From assembly GCF_013778455.1 (NCBI RefSeq), contig NZ_JACEHE010000003.1:248001-312000 (forward strand): a stretch of DNA of 64,000 nucleotides. Direction: 5' to 3'. Both the position numbers and the translations under genes were made by a program. Numbering within the stretch: position 1 is the stretch's first letter; each line of letters opens with the position of its first letter. Positions 54,660 to 63,251 of the stretch are shown in pieces. The DNA is from Streptomyces himalayensis subsp. himalayensis. GTDB taxonomy: Bacteria > Actinomycetota > Actinomycetes > Streptomycetales > Streptomycetaceae. The notes beneath the pieces were generated by a model. That model was not told where the DNA came from. It saw nothing but the letters and a program-made list of their open reading frames with translations, and ran no database searches.

Positions 54660-55424
54660 ATGGTCAGCGCCATGCTCCCGGACCGACGACATCAGCTGAT
54701 CCTGCGCGTCCTGCGCGCTGACGGGCCCACCACGGTGACGTCCCTCGCCGAGAAGGTGGGGGCCAGCCAGGCCACCATCCGGCGCGACCTCGTGCAACTG
54801 GAGGACGAGGGACTGCTGAAGCGGGTCTACGGCGGCGCAGCTCCCCTCGTAGGTGAGGACGATCCGTTCGCCGACGTGGCCGCGGTCCGTGTCGAGGCCA
54901 AGGATGCTCTGGCCGCCTGGTGCGCGGATCTGGTCAGGGACGGAGAGACGGTGCTGCTCGACATCGGCACCACGGCCCACCGGGTGGCCCGCCATCTGCA
55001 CGGCCGGTCCCTGACCGTGATCACCAGCAGCCTGGCCGTCTACGAGGAGCTCCAGGACGACAAGGACGTCCAGCTGATCCTGCTGGGCGGCATGGTCCGG
55101 CGCGACTACCGCTCCCTGGTCGGGTTCCTCACCGAGGACAACCTGCGGCAGATCCACGCCGACCGGCTGTTCCTCGGCACCAGCGGTATCCGCCCCGACG
55201 GCCAGGTGCTGGACACCACCGCCGTCGAGGTGCCCGTCAAAAGGGCGATGATCGCCGCGAGCGCCCAGGTGGTCCTGGTGGCGGACGCGGGCAAGTTCCC
55301 CGGCACCGGAATGGCCCGGGTGTGCGGGCCTGAGGACCTCGACGTCGTGGTGACCAACGCCCCTGGGGACGAGAAGACCTGTAGCCGACTGCGCGAGGCG
55401 GGAGTTGAGGTGGTCGAAGTATGA
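54660..55424 (+). CDS. DeoR/GlpR-family sugar regulator
   Basis: A 254-residue DeoR-type repressor. The HTH is RHQLILRVLRADGPTTVTSLAEKVGASQATIRRDLVQLE and the sugar-phosphate-sensing domain has LLDIGTTAHRVARHL and DGQVLDTTAVEVPVKRAMI. Family members respond to phosphorylated sugars. It overlaps the GH4 gene by 4 bp and is divergent from the importer, so one regulator probably controls both. ATG 54660 or 54672 could be the start. Confidence 0.88.
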   Translation: MVSAMLPDRRHQLILRVLRADGPTTVTSLAEKVGASQATIRRDLVQLEDEGLLKRVYGGAAPLVGEDDPFADVAAVRVEAKDALAAWCADLVRDGETVLLDIGTTAHRVARHLHGRSLTVITSSLAVYEELQDDKDVQLILLGGMVRRDYRSLVGFLTEDNLRQIHADRLFLGTSGIRPDGQVLDTTAVEVPVKRAMIAASAQVVLVADAGKFPGTGMARVCGPEDLDVVVTNAPGDEKTCSRLREAGVEVVEV

Positions 55425-56782
55425 GACTCACGATTCTGGGTGGCGGCGGCTTCCGGGTGCCGTTGGTCTACCGGGCGCTGCTGGGCGACCGCGGCGAAGG
55501 ACGCGTCACCCACCTGACCCTGTACGACCTGGACTCCACCCGGCTCACGACCATCCGCAAGGTCCTCGCCGACCAGGCGGCCGGACACCCCGACCCGCCG
55601 GCCGTCACCGTCACCACCGACCTGAACGAGGCGGTCACCGGAGCCGATTTCGTGTTCTCCGCCATCCGCGTCGGAGGCCTCGCCGGACGCGCGGCGGACG
55701 AGCGCATCGCCCTGGATGAGGGGGTGCTGGGCCAGGAGACCGTGGGCGCGGGCGGCATCTCGTACGGGCTGCGCACCGTCCCGGTGGCGCTCGACATCGC
55801 CCGCCGCATTGCCGCCCTGTCCCCCGACGCCTGGGTCATCAACTTCACCAACCCCGCCGGCCTGGTCACCGAGGCCATGACCGCCCACCTCGGCGACCGC
55901 GTGATCGGGATCTGCGACTCCCCGGTGGGCCTCGGCCGCCGGGTGGCCGGGGCGCTCGGCATCGATCCGGCGCGCACCCGCCTGGACTACGTGGGCCTGA
56001 ACCACCTGGGCTGGCTGCGCGGCCTGTACGCCGACGGCCGGGACCTGCTGCCGTCCCTGTTCGAGGACGAGGCCGCCCTGACCTCCTTCGAGGAGGGCAA
56101 GCTCTTCGGCGCCGACCTGCTGCGCACACTCGGCGCGCTGCCCAACGAATACCTGCACTACTACTACTTCAACCGCGAGTCGGTCGGTTCCGCGCGGGCC
56201 GCCGAACAGACCCGCGGCGCCTTCCTCCACTCCCAGCAGCAGCGCTTCTACGACTCCATGAGCACCGCCGACACCGCGCCGCCCGCACCCCGCGCCGCCT
56301 GGCACGCCTGGGACGCCACCCGCCTGGAGCGCGAGACCACCTATATGGCCGAGAACCGCGACGCCGTCGGCATGGGCGAACGCGACTCCTGCGACCTGGA
56401 GTCCGGAGGCTACGAGAAGGTGGCGCTCTCCCTCATGCGGGCCATCGCCCTGGACGAGCGCGCCACCCTCATCCTCAACGTCCGGGGCCGCGGCCGGATC
56501 CCCGTCCTCGACGACGACGCCGTCATCGAGGTCCCCTGCCACGTGGACGCCAACGGCGCCCACCCCATCGCCGGAGCCCCGCTGCCCGACCACGGCACGG
56601 GCCTGGTGTGCGCGGTCAAGGCGGTCGAGCGCGCGGTCATCCACGCCGCCACGACCGGAGACCGCGCCCACGCGGTCAAGGCGCTGACCATCCACCCGCT
56701 GATCGACTCGTACGCCGTCGCCAAGCGCCTGCTGGGCGCCTACCAGCGCCACTTCCCCGAACTCGCCTACCTGGGCCGGTGA
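55421..56782 (+). CDS. Glycoside hydrolase family 4 (6-phospho-beta-glucosidase-like)
   Basis: A 453-residue GH4 enzyme. These use NAD+ and a divalent metal in an oxidation-elimination mechanism. Seen are the Rossmann start LTILGGGGFRVPLVYRALL, INFTNPAGLVTEAM, the metal-binding Cys in GICDSPVGL and His in GLNHLGWLRG. Many members cleave 6-phosphoglycosides. Here the paired importer is an ABC system, which delivers unphosphorylated sugar, so either a separate kinase acts first or this member takes free glycosides. Confidence 0.9.
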   Translation: MRLTILGGGGFRVPLVYRALLGDRGEGRVTHLTLYDLDSTRLTTIRKVLADQAAGHPDPPAVTVTTDLNEAVTGADFVFSAIRVGGLAGRAADERIALDEGVLGQETVGAGGISYGLRTVPVALDIARRIAALSPDAWVINFTNPAGLVTEAMTAHLGDRVIGICDSPVGLGRRVAGALGIDPARTRLDYVGLNHLGWLRGLYADGRDLLPSLFEDEAALTSFEEGKLFGADLLRTLGALPNEYLHYYYFNRESVGSARAAEQTRGAFLHSQQQRFYDSMSTADTAPPAPRAAWHAWDATRLERETTYMAENRDAVGMGERDSCDLESGGYEKVALSLMRAIALDERATLILNVRGRGRIPVLDDDAVIEVPCHVDANGAHPIAGAPLPDHGTGLVCAVKAVERAVIHAATTGDRAHAVKALTIHPLIDSYAVAKRLLGAYQRHFPELAYLGR

Positions 56783-57077
56783 CCGTCCGCAGCGCTGCCC
56801 GGAGTGCCGCTCGTCGAGCGGCAGGAGGAGCGGGAGCGGCTGTCCCCCAAGCCGCTTCTCGGGCCCGAAGTCAGGGGCCGGACGGGCTCGATTCCCGTCC
56901 CTCGAAAATCTCGAGCGGCGGCACCGGGCGCGGCCCGGTGCCCGGACGCCAGCCCGTGTCCAGCTTGCGCAGGCCCACTCCATCCGGCGCCCAGATGTGG
57001 CAGCTGTTCAGCACGCCCGCGGTCGACCGCGGGTCGTGGGTCGCCTTGCCGGCGGCGGCACGGCGACGTGCGCGCGC
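56783..57077. other. Gene-free gap with a tRNA T-arm-like hairpin
   Basis: About 295 bp with no credible gene. GGACGGGCTCGATTCCCGTCC (56880-56900) has the exact shape of a tRNA T-arm, and AGCGGCT...AGCCGCT forms a stem upstream. I could not fold a complete tRNA. It could be a tRNA fragment left by an integrative element, or chance. Confidence 0.35.
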
Positions 57078-57464
57078 CTAGATGGCCGCCTGTACGACGG
57101 CGGGACCGAGCACGCGGGCCAGCTCGTACAGGTGCGAGCAGCCGGACACCCCGCGGAACCGCTCCTGGATTGCCCGGTTGTATCCGGCGGCGACGCTGAG
57201 CCCGACCAGGCTGTCGAAGGCCGGGGTGATCCGCGGGCACTCGGCGTGCGGGAAGGTCCGCATGTCCGCATCGGCGGCCACGATCACCATGTCCGCGAGG
57301 CGAATCCGTACCGCGAGCACCATCCGGTGGACGACGCCGCCCGGCGGCTCCTCCCAAGGGCGCTCGTCGCGCAGTTCCGCCTCGACCGAGATCTCGTCGT
57401 CATCCTCCTCATGGGCGGTGACGGTGATCGAACGGCGGTGCAGCGGGAGTTCGGCGCGCGTCAT
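57078..57464 (-). CDS. DUF2889 family protein
   Basis: A 128-residue protein of the DUF2889 family: LHRRSITVTAHEEDDDEISVEAELRD at the N-terminus, then RMVLAVRIRLADMVIVAADADM and a C-terminal GVSGCSHLYELARVLGPA. The family is uncharacterised; the conserved HxxE-like and Cys-His (GCSHLYEL) features could bind a metal. Its start overlaps the crotonase stop by 4 bp, so it belongs to the catabolic cluster. It often travels with CoA-ester and aromatic degradation genes. Confidence 0.75.
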   Translation of the reverse strand: MTRAELPLHRRSITVTAHEEDDDEISVEAELRDERPWEEPPGGVVHRMVLAVRIRLADMVIVAADADMRTFPHAECPRITPAFDSLVGLSVAAGYNRAIQERFRGVSGCSHLYELARVLGPAVVQAAI

Positions 57465-58267
57465 GCCGACACCTCCCCCAGCGCCGCGAACTCCGGCTGC
57501 CGGCGCTCGATGAAGCTCCGTACTCCCTCACGGTAGTCCGGGGCGCGCTTCGCCGTGGCCAGCAGCGCGGCGGCGCTGTCGCGGCTCTCGGTGAAGGTCT
57601 TCGACTGGTCGTCGGCGAGCTGCCGCTTGATGAGGGACATCGCGTACGGGCTGGCCGAGCGGGCCAGTTCCGTCGCGTACGCGATCGCCGTCGGCAGCAG
57701 CTCCTCAGGCTCGGCCAGGCGGTTGACCAGGCCCATCGCCAGAGCCTCCGTCCCGGTGATCCGGCGCGAGGACAGCAGCAGATCGCTGGCGTTCCCGTAT
57801 CCCACGAGCCGGGGCAGGATCCACGACACACCGTCCTCGGCCACCAGGCCGCGTGCGCTGAAGGCGGCGGCGAACTTGGCGTGGCGCACGGCGAACCGCA
57901 CGTCGCACATCAGCGCCTGGTTGAATCCGATGCCCGCGCAGGCGCCGTTCACGGCAGCCACGACGGGCTTCGGGAAGGACATGGGCCGGGTGCGCGGCGG
58001 CAGCTCGTCGGTCGGCCACGGCCTGGCGCCGGACGATGCTCCGTCCAGCACGCTCATGTCCATCCCCGGGCAGAAGCTGCGCCCGGCCCCGGTGAGGACC
58101 ACGGCCCGCACGCGGGGATCCGCCTCGGCGAGGTCGAACAGCTCGTTGTAGAGCAGCTCCATCTCCAGGGTCCAGGCGTTGTGCCGCTCGGGCCGGTTCA
58201 GGGTGAGCAGCATGACCCCGTCGTCGGTGAGGTCGGTGAGGATCACCGGGGTCGGGTTCTCGGTCAT
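57461..58267 (-). CDS. Enoyl-CoA hydratase/isomerase (crotonase family)
   Basis: A 268-residue crotonase. The CoA-binding start is VMLLTLNRPERHNAWTLEM, the first oxyanion-hole region is GRSFCPGMDMSVLDG and the second is VNGACAGIGFNQALMCDVRFA. The Glu/Asp acid-base pair of hydratases is not conserved in the usual place, since the loop after FSARGLVAEDGVSW carries Glu-Asp instead. Hydratase, isomerase or retro-aldol lyase activity are all possible. A 15-bp palindrome lies 36 bp upstream of the ATG. Confidence 0.85.
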   Translation of the reverse strand: MTENPTPVILTDLTDDGVMLLTLNRPERHNAWTLEMELLYNELFDLAEADPRVRAVVLTGAGRSFCPGMDMSVLDGASSGARPWPTDELPPRTRPMSFPKPVVAAVNGACAGIGFNQALMCDVRFAVRHAKFAAAFSARGLVAEDGVSWILPRLVGYGNASDLLLSSRRITGTEALAMGLVNRLAEPEELLPTAIAYATELARSASPYAMSLIKRQLADDQSKTFTESRDSAAALLATAKRAPDYREGVRSFIERRQPEFAALGEVSA

Positions 58268-58302
58268 CGAGGTCACTCCCACGAGGCCGTTCGGATTATA
58301 GC

Positions 58303-58317
58303 TAGATGAATCATCTA
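58303..58317. promoter_or_regulatory. AT-rich operator candidate, site 4 (crotonase promoter)
   Basis: TAGATGAATCATCTA is an inverted repeat of TAGATGA/TCATCTA around one base, the most symmetrical of the AT-rich sites. It is also the one closest to the divergent GntR gene, together with site 5. Confidence 0.68.
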
Positions 58318-58321
58318 TATA

Positions 58322-58369
58322 CCAAGGGCCACCCCAAGGCCCACCCCAAGGGCCACTCCAAGGGCCACC
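58322..58369. repeat. 12-bp tandem repeat, four units
   Basis: CCAAGGGCCACC and three close variants in tandem, lying between operator sites 4 and 5 in the crotonase-GntR divergent promoter region. The number of units sets the distance between the two operators. Confidence 0.88.
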
Positions 58370-58440
58370 TCGAGACCAGTGGTATCGCATCCAGGAGACC
58401 GATCACTCAGCCTTGACCCTGGTACCCTCGATGCACTAAG

Positions 58441-58462
58441 CAGATTCATTTTGCTATATACG
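58441..58462. promoter_or_regulatory. AT-rich operator candidate, site 5 (GntR promoter)
   Basis: CAGATTCATTTTGCTATATA lies 14-35 bp before the GntR start. It shares the AGAT..TCAT words of site 4 and fits autoregulation, but it is the weakest match. Confidence 0.45.
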
Positions 58463-58475
58463 AGGAGACTCCACC

Positions 58476-59279
58476 GTGGCCGAGGCCGCCCGCGCAGCAG
58501 AGACGCCGACCGTGCCCACCCCCGCCCGCGGCCGCGTCGGACGCCAGGTGCGCGTACCGAAGACCGCCGAACTGGTCGCAGGCCACCTGCGCCGCCAGAT
58601 CGTGCGGGGCGAGCTGAAGCCAGGCGACGCACTGCCGCCGGAGTCCGGGCTGATGGAGCAGTTCGGCATCTCCCGGCCGACCCTGCGCGAGGCGTTCCGC
58701 GTCCTGGAGTCGGAGTCCCTGATCACGGTACGCCGCGGGGCTCACGGCGGCGCCCGGGTGAGCGCCCCCGACGCCGATGTCGCCGCCCGCTTCGCCGGCC
58801 TGATTCTCGAGTACCGCGGCGCCACCCTGGGCGACGTCTACCGCGCCGCGGCCCTCATCGAGCCGCCCTGCGCGCGCCAGCTCGCCACCAAGCACACGGC
58901 AGCCGACATCAAGCGGCTGCGCGACGCGGTCGCCGCCGAGAAGGCCGTCCTGGACGACCCTCTCGCCCTGGTGGACGCGCAGGACGCCTTCCACGCCCTG
59001 CTGGTCGAACTCACCGGCAACCAGACACTGATCCTCCTCTGCGGCATGCTGCGCACCATCATCGACCGGGCCAACGCCTCGTACACCGCGGCCGCCGCCG
59101 ACGCCGAGACCCAGAAGGCCCAGGCCCTCAAGGGACACCGGGCCCATGTCCGGCTGGTCGGCATGATCGAGGCCGGAAAGGCGGACGAGGCCGAGAAGCT
59201 GTGGCAGCGCCACATCTCGGGCGCCGACGACGTCGTGAACGCGGCAGGGCCCAAGACGGTGCTCGAACTCATCGACTGA
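58476..59279 (+). CDS. GntR regulator, FadR/FCD subfamily
   Basis: A 267-residue GntR regulator. After a basic tail the winged helix runs from about residue 28 (KTAELVAGHLRRQIVRGELKPGDALPPE; SRPTLREAFRVLE). The all-helical FCD ligand domain carries putative metal-binding residues in DAQDAFHALL, KGHRAHVRL and WQRHI. FCD proteins sense carboxylic acids or acyl-CoAs and usually repress catabolic operons. GTG 58476 follows GAGGAG. It is the likely binder of the six AT-rich sites spread over the cluster. Confidence 0.88.
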   Translation: MAEAARAAETPTVPTPARGRVGRQVRVPKTAELVAGHLRRQIVRGELKPGDALPPESGLMEQFGISRPTLREAFRVLESESLITVRRGAHGGARVSAPDADVAARFAGLILEYRGATLGDVYRAAALIEPPCARQLATKHTAADIKRLRDAVAAEKAVLDDPLALVDAQDAFHALLVELTGNQTLILLCGMLRTIIDRANASYTAAAADAETQKAQALKGHRAHVRLVGMIEAGKADEAEKLWQRHISGADDVVNAAGPKTVLELID

Positions 59280-59337
59280 CCGCCAGACCGAACACCTCCG
59301 AGCCATATCGTCATCACCCCTTGCAGCCTGGAAACAG

Positions 59338-59374
59338 TTAGATAATTATAGGAGGCGTACTGAATAGATAGCTC
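59338..59374. promoter_or_regulatory. AT-rich operator candidate, site 6 (amidohydrolase promoter)
   Basis: TTAGATAATTATA (59338-59350) is followed 11 bp later by TGAATAGATAGCTC (59361-59374). The first is identical to site 1 over 10 bp. They lie 22-58 bp before the amidohydrolase start. Confidence 0.68.
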
Positions 59375-59395
59375 TGGGGTCCGGAGGCGACGGCC

Positions 59396-60577
59396 ATGGC
59401 CGAACAGCGCAAGCGCATCTTCGACTGCGACCAGCACATGTACGAGGAACGGGACTCGTTCACCCGCTATCTCCCGAAGGAGTTCCTCGGGCAGGCAGTG
59501 GCCCCGGTGACGCTGCCGGACGGCCGCGAGGTCATCCTCGCCGGGGACCGGATCGTCGTCTGCCTCGAGCCGGAGTTCGGGCAGGTCTACCGGCCCGGTT
59601 CGCTCAAGGAGATGCTCAAGGCGATGGCGTCGGGCAACCCCGACGAGACGTACCAGTTCGAGCCGATGCACGAGGCGTACCAGAACCGCGACGCCCGGCT
59701 GCGGGTCATGGACGAGCAGGGCCTGGACCAGACGATCATGTACCCGGGCGGCTGGGCGCTGGTCGCCGAGGAGTATGTGCAGGGCGTCGAGCCGCTCTAC
59801 GCCAACTACCACTCGTTCAACCGCTATATGAACGAGGTGTGGGGCTTCAACCACCAGGACCGCATCTACTCCCCCGCCCTGCTGTCCCTGCGCGATCTGG
59901 ACCACGCGGTGAAGGAACTGGAGTACGTCCTCGAGCAGGGCGCCCGGTTCATCATGCTGCCGACCGGGCCGCAGTACGGCCGCTCGCCGGGCGACCCGTA
60001 CTTCGACCCGTTCTGGAAGCTGGTCAACGAGGCCAAGGCAAGCGTCTGTTACCACATCAGCGAGTTCTACTACAACTCGCACGTCGCCCCGGCCTGGGGC
60101 CACGACCCGAGCCCGATCCACTTCCGGATGTCCGCGTGGCAGTGGATGAACACCTACGGCCAGCGCCCCATCGAGGAGACGCTGTCCGCGCTGATCTTCG
60201 ACAACCTCTTCGGGCGCTTCCCCGACATCAACGTCCTGGTGTCCGAGTTCGGCGCCGAGTGGGTGCCGCACTTCGTCCGCCACATGGACAAGAGCCGCGG
60301 CATGGGCCGCAACGGACCGTGGATCGGCGGTCAGCTGGACGAGCGCCCCAGCCAGATCTTCCGCAAGCACGTCCGCGTGGTGCCCTACCCGGAGGACGAC
60401 ATCCCGGGCCTGGTGAAGCGCCTCGGGTACCACGAGTCCATCGTGATGGGCTCGGACTTCCCCCACGCGGAGGGCATCGCCAACCCGGCCGACTACCGCA
60501 AGCTCCTCTCGGGGCTCGACGAGTCGGTCCAGGACGACATCATGTACAACAACGCTCAGCAGCTGATCAGCCGTTGA
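59396..60577 (+). CDS. Amidohydrolase-2 family enzyme
   Basis: A 393-residue TIM-barrel amidohydrolase of the ACMSD/decarboxylase branch. The first metal motif is FDCDQHMYEE instead of the usual DxHxH. Further probable ligands are the His in CYHISEFYYNS and the Asp in MGSDFPHAEG near the C-terminus. Relatives decarboxylate or cleave carbon-carbon bonds in aromatic or cyclic acids. CGGAGGCG precedes the ATG. It has its own AT-rich operator and is ended by a perfect hairpin, so it is probably a monocistronic member of the regulon. Confidence 0.85.
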   Translation: MAEQRKRIFDCDQHMYEERDSFTRYLPKEFLGQAVAPVTLPDGREVILAGDRIVVCLEPEFGQVYRPGSLKEMLKAMASGNPDETYQFEPMHEAYQNRDARLRVMDEQGLDQTIMYPGGWALVAEEYVQGVEPLYANYHSFNRYMNEVWGFNHQDRIYSPALLSLRDLDHAVKELEYVLEQGARFIMLPTGPQYGRSPGDPYFDPFWKLVNEAKASVCYHISEFYYNSHVAPAWGHDPSPIHFRMSAWQWMNTYGQRPIEETLSALIFDNLFGRFPDINVLVSEFGAEWVPHFVRHMDKSRGMGRNGPWIGGQLDERPSQIFRKHVRVVPYPEDDIPGLVKRLGYHESIVMGSDFPHAEGIANPADYRKLLSGLDESVQDDIMYNNAQQLISR

Positions 60578-60598
60578 GCGTCACGATCCAGTAGAGCG

Positions 60599-60628
60599 GG
60601 GCCCGGTACCGAAATCGGTACCGGGCCC
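60599..60628. terminator. Bidirectional terminator, perfect 14-bp hairpin
   Basis: GGGCCCGGTACCGA and its exact complement enclose only two bases, between convergent amidohydrolase and serine-hydrolase-like genes. Confidence 0.82.
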
Positions 60629-60650
60629 GCTCCATGTCCGCCGGGGAAAC

Positions 60651-61775
60651 TCAGTCGACGAGGTCGGCCGCGAGGTTCGCCAGGTTCATCAGCAGTGCCG
60701 TGCCGCGCCGCGAGTGGTCGTAGCCCGCGAGCGGGTAGCCGTTGCTGAGGCAGGCGAAGGACAGGCCGGTCTCGGGGTCCATGAAGCCCAGTTGGTACGC
60801 GGCTCCTGCGCTGCCGAAGAGCGACGGCGAGCCGGTGGACGGCAACTGGCTGCCGGCGTCAGGCCCGGCCACGGTAACGAACAGCCCCATGCTGGTACGT
60901 CTGCCGCTGCCGCCTCCATAGATCTGCTCACCGTACGGGTGGTCCGTCAGCCGGATCCGGGAGCCCTCCGCCACCGCCTCCGGCTTCCACAGGCCCGAGT
61001 GCTCCAGCGCCTGGAAGTACAGCGCGACATCGGCGGCGGTGGCGACCAGCGCGTGGCTGGGTTCTCCCGCCGCCAGGACGCGCGGATCGGACAGATACCA
61101 GGGTCCCCAGGGGTCGGCCTCCTCGTCGTCGCTGGTGCGGTCGGTGGCGATCATCGGGGCGACGGTGCCCGGCTGCCGGTCCACCGGGACGCCGAGCTCG
61201 ATCGACGACAGGCCGAGCGGCCGCGCTATCCGCTCCTGCAGATACTCGGCGAAGGGCAGGCCCGTACGCCGCTCGACGATCTCGGCGATCAGCCAGGCAG
61301 CCGAGGTGAGATGGAACTGAAAGCGGCTGCCCGGCGGGTAGTCGAGCCGCCAGCGGCCGAAGGCGGCGAGCCGCTGCTCCCGGTCCAGCATCTTCGGATG
61401 GCCGAGCGGCGCGAAGGGGAATCCGGCGGTGTGCGTGAGCACCTGCTCGACCGTCACCGTCTCCTTCCCGTTCGGTGCGAACTCAGTGATGATCGCGGCG
61501 ACTTGCTCGCTCACATCCAAGAGTCCCTCACCGATCAGCTTCCACACGACGCCCGCGACGATCGACCGTCCGACGGACTGCAGGATGTACCGCGTGTCCG
61601 GGTCGGCGTCGCCCCACGTCTCGAAGGCCACCAGCCGGCCGCCCCGGGCGACGGCGACCTGGGCGGACGGCAGCGGCCCGTGGTCGACTTCCAGGCGGAT
61701 CCGGCGCAGGAGCACGTCCAACCGGTGCGGGTCGACGCCCACGGTGACCGGGCTGACAACCGAGTGGTCAATCAT
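60651..61775 (-). CDS. Beta-lactamase-fold protein with degenerate active site
   Basis: A 374-residue protein of the beta-lactamase/serine hydrolase family (VEQVLTHTAGFPFAPLG; IAEIVERRTGLPFAEYLQERI). The SxxK motif reads SVGR (ILQSVGRSIVAG), so the general-base Lys is replaced by Arg. The Tyr-x-Asn motif region reads RFQFHLTSAAW, with Tyr and Asn both lost. It may bind rather than hydrolyse its ligand, or use a different mechanism. It overlaps the CoA-ligase gene by 8 bp and is the last gene of the ligase-MaoC operon. Confidence 0.8.
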   Translation of the reverse strand: MIDHSVVSPVTVGVDPHRLDVLLRRIRLEVDHGPLPSAQVAVARGGRLVAFETWGDADPDTRYILQSVGRSIVAGVVWKLIGEGLLDVSEQVAAIITEFAPNGKETVTVEQVLTHTAGFPFAPLGHPKMLDREQRLAAFGRWRLDYPPGSRFQFHLTSAAWLIAEIVERRTGLPFAEYLQERIARPLGLSSIELGVPVDRQPGTVAPMIATDRTSDDEEADPWGPWYLSDPRVLAAGEPSHALVATAADVALYFQALEHSGLWKPEAVAEGSRIRLTDHPYGEQIYGGGSGRRTSMGLFVTVAGPDAGSQLPSTGSPSLFGSAGAAYQLGFMDPETGLSFACLSNGYPLAGYDHSRRGTALLMNLANLAADLVD

Positions 61776-63246
61776 GGATTCCTCCTTGGTACGGCTCCCG
61801 CAGGCCCCGCCGTACGACCTTGCCGTTGGCGTTGCGCGGCAGGTCGTCCACGAACCACCAGCGGACGGGGACCTTGAACCCGGACAGCCGGGCGCGGGCG
61901 TACGTCCTGAGCGCCGCCGGTTCCGGTGGGGCGTCGGGGTCGGCCGGCACGACGAAGGCGACGACGGTCTGGCCGAGCCGCTCGTCCGGAGCGCCCGTGA
62001 TCGCCACGTCCGCGACGCCGGGATGCGCGGCCAGGACCGTCTCGACCTCCAGGGGGTGGACGTTCTCGCCGCCGCGGATGATCATGTCGCTCCGCCGGCC
62101 CGACAGGTAGAGGTAGCCGTCCGGCGACACCCGGCCCAGGTCGCCGCTGTGCAGCCAGCCGCCCGCGTCCACCCGGAAGAGATGGTCGGCGCGGGCGAGG
62201 ATCTCGCCGACGCCGTCCGGACTGGCATCCCGTACCCGCACCTCCACGCCGGGGGCGGCCCGTCCGACGGAGCGCAGGAGCTCGGTGCGTCCGGCGACCG
62301 CCTCGCGGTGGTCCTCGGGGGTGAGCACGCTGATGGGCGAGCCCTCGGTCTGTCCGAACATGTTGAGCATGCGGACGCCGGGCATCGCGTCGTACGTCCG
62401 CCGCAGTGTTTCCGGGCGGATGGGCGCGCCGCCGTACTGGAGGACTCGTAGCGCTTCGTGGGGTGCCTGACCGGCCGCCAGCAGCGTCTCCAGCATCGCC
62501 GGGACCATGCTCGTGTGCGTGGTCCCGAGCTCCCGCAGCAGAGCCCAGCCCTCGACGGTGAAGCGGGGCAGTCCGGTGACCACCGCGCCGGCGGCGAGGG
62601 CGACGGCGATGTTGCCGAGGCCCGCGATGTGGTGGAAGGGCGCGCTGCCTCCGTAGAAGCTGTCGGGGTCGAGCGCGCACAGCAGTCCGTTGACGCGGGC
62701 GCGGGCGGCCAGCCGTCGCTGGGTCATGGGGACGGGTTTGGGGATGCCCGTCGTCCCGGAAGTGTGCAGGACGGCGGCGAGCGCGTCGGGTTCTGCGGTC
62801 AGCGCCCGACCGCTCGCGTGCAGTTCGGGGACGACGGCGAGCCGCCGACCCGACAGCTCGGCGACTTGCCTGCCGAGCTCGGCGAACTCCGGCTGGGCCA
62901 AGAGGACTTCGGCCCGCGTCGCCTTGACCACCGTGGCGATCTCGTACGGGGTCATGCGGACGCCGAGTGGGGCGAGCGGATGGCCGGAGCCTGCGCCGCC
63001 GATGACCAGCGCGAGGGCGTCGGCGGAGGTGGCGACCAGCGCGGGCACCGGTTCGCCGGGTTCGAGGTCGAGGTCGAGGCCGAGCGTGTCCAGCCAGTCC
63101 GCCGCGCCGCCCGCCCGGTCGAGGAGCTCGCGTCCGGTCCAGGTCAGGTCACCGAACCGGACGGCGGGACGGGCATGGTCGTAGGCACGACTCACCATGG
63201 CGGTCCAGGTGGCTGCTGCCGTCACTGCCTCCTGCGCGCCGGCCAT
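61768..63246 (-). CDS. AMP-dependent acyl-CoA synthetase
   Basis: A 492-residue adenylate-forming CoA ligase. The phosphate loop is LHTSGTTGIPKPVPMTQ, the adenine-binding motif is LNMFGQTEGSP, the hinge is GWLHSGDLGRVSPDGYLYLSGR and the catalytic Lys is in RNANGKVVRRG. It activates a carboxylic acid to its CoA ester and is the probable entry step for the cluster's substrate. It lies 5 bp behind the MaoC gene. Confidence 0.9.
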   Translation of the reverse strand: MAGAQEAVTAAATWTAMVSRAYDHARPAVRFGDLTWTGRELLDRAGGAADWLDTLGLDLDLEPGEPVPALVATSADALALVIGGAGSGHPLAPLGVRMTPYEIATVVKATRAEVLLAQPEFAELGRQVAELSGRRLAVVPELHASGRALTAEPDALAAVLHTSGTTGIPKPVPMTQRRLAARARVNGLLCALDPDSFYGGSAPFHHIAGLGNIAVALAAGAVVTGLPRFTVEGWALLRELGTTHTSMVPAMLETLLAAGQAPHEALRVLQYGGAPIRPETLRRTYDAMPGVRMLNMFGQTEGSPISVLTPEDHREAVAGRTELLRSVGRAAPGVEVRVRDASPDGVGEILARADHLFRVDAGGWLHSGDLGRVSPDGYLYLSGRRSDMIIRGGENVHPLEVETVLAAHPGVADVAITGAPDERLGQTVVAFVVPADPDAPPEPAALRTYARARLSGFKVPVRWWFVDDLPRNANGKVVRRGLREPYQGGIHD

Positions 63247-63251
63247 CCGGC

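Noticed and set aside
55106..56983. 625-codon open frame opposite the DeoR and GH4 genes
   Set aside because: A shadow of two well-supported genes; no domain is recognisable.
56783..57077. Complete tRNA or selenocysteine tRNA
   Set aside because: Only a T-arm-like hairpin is convincing; no acceptor stem or anticodon arm could be fitted around it.
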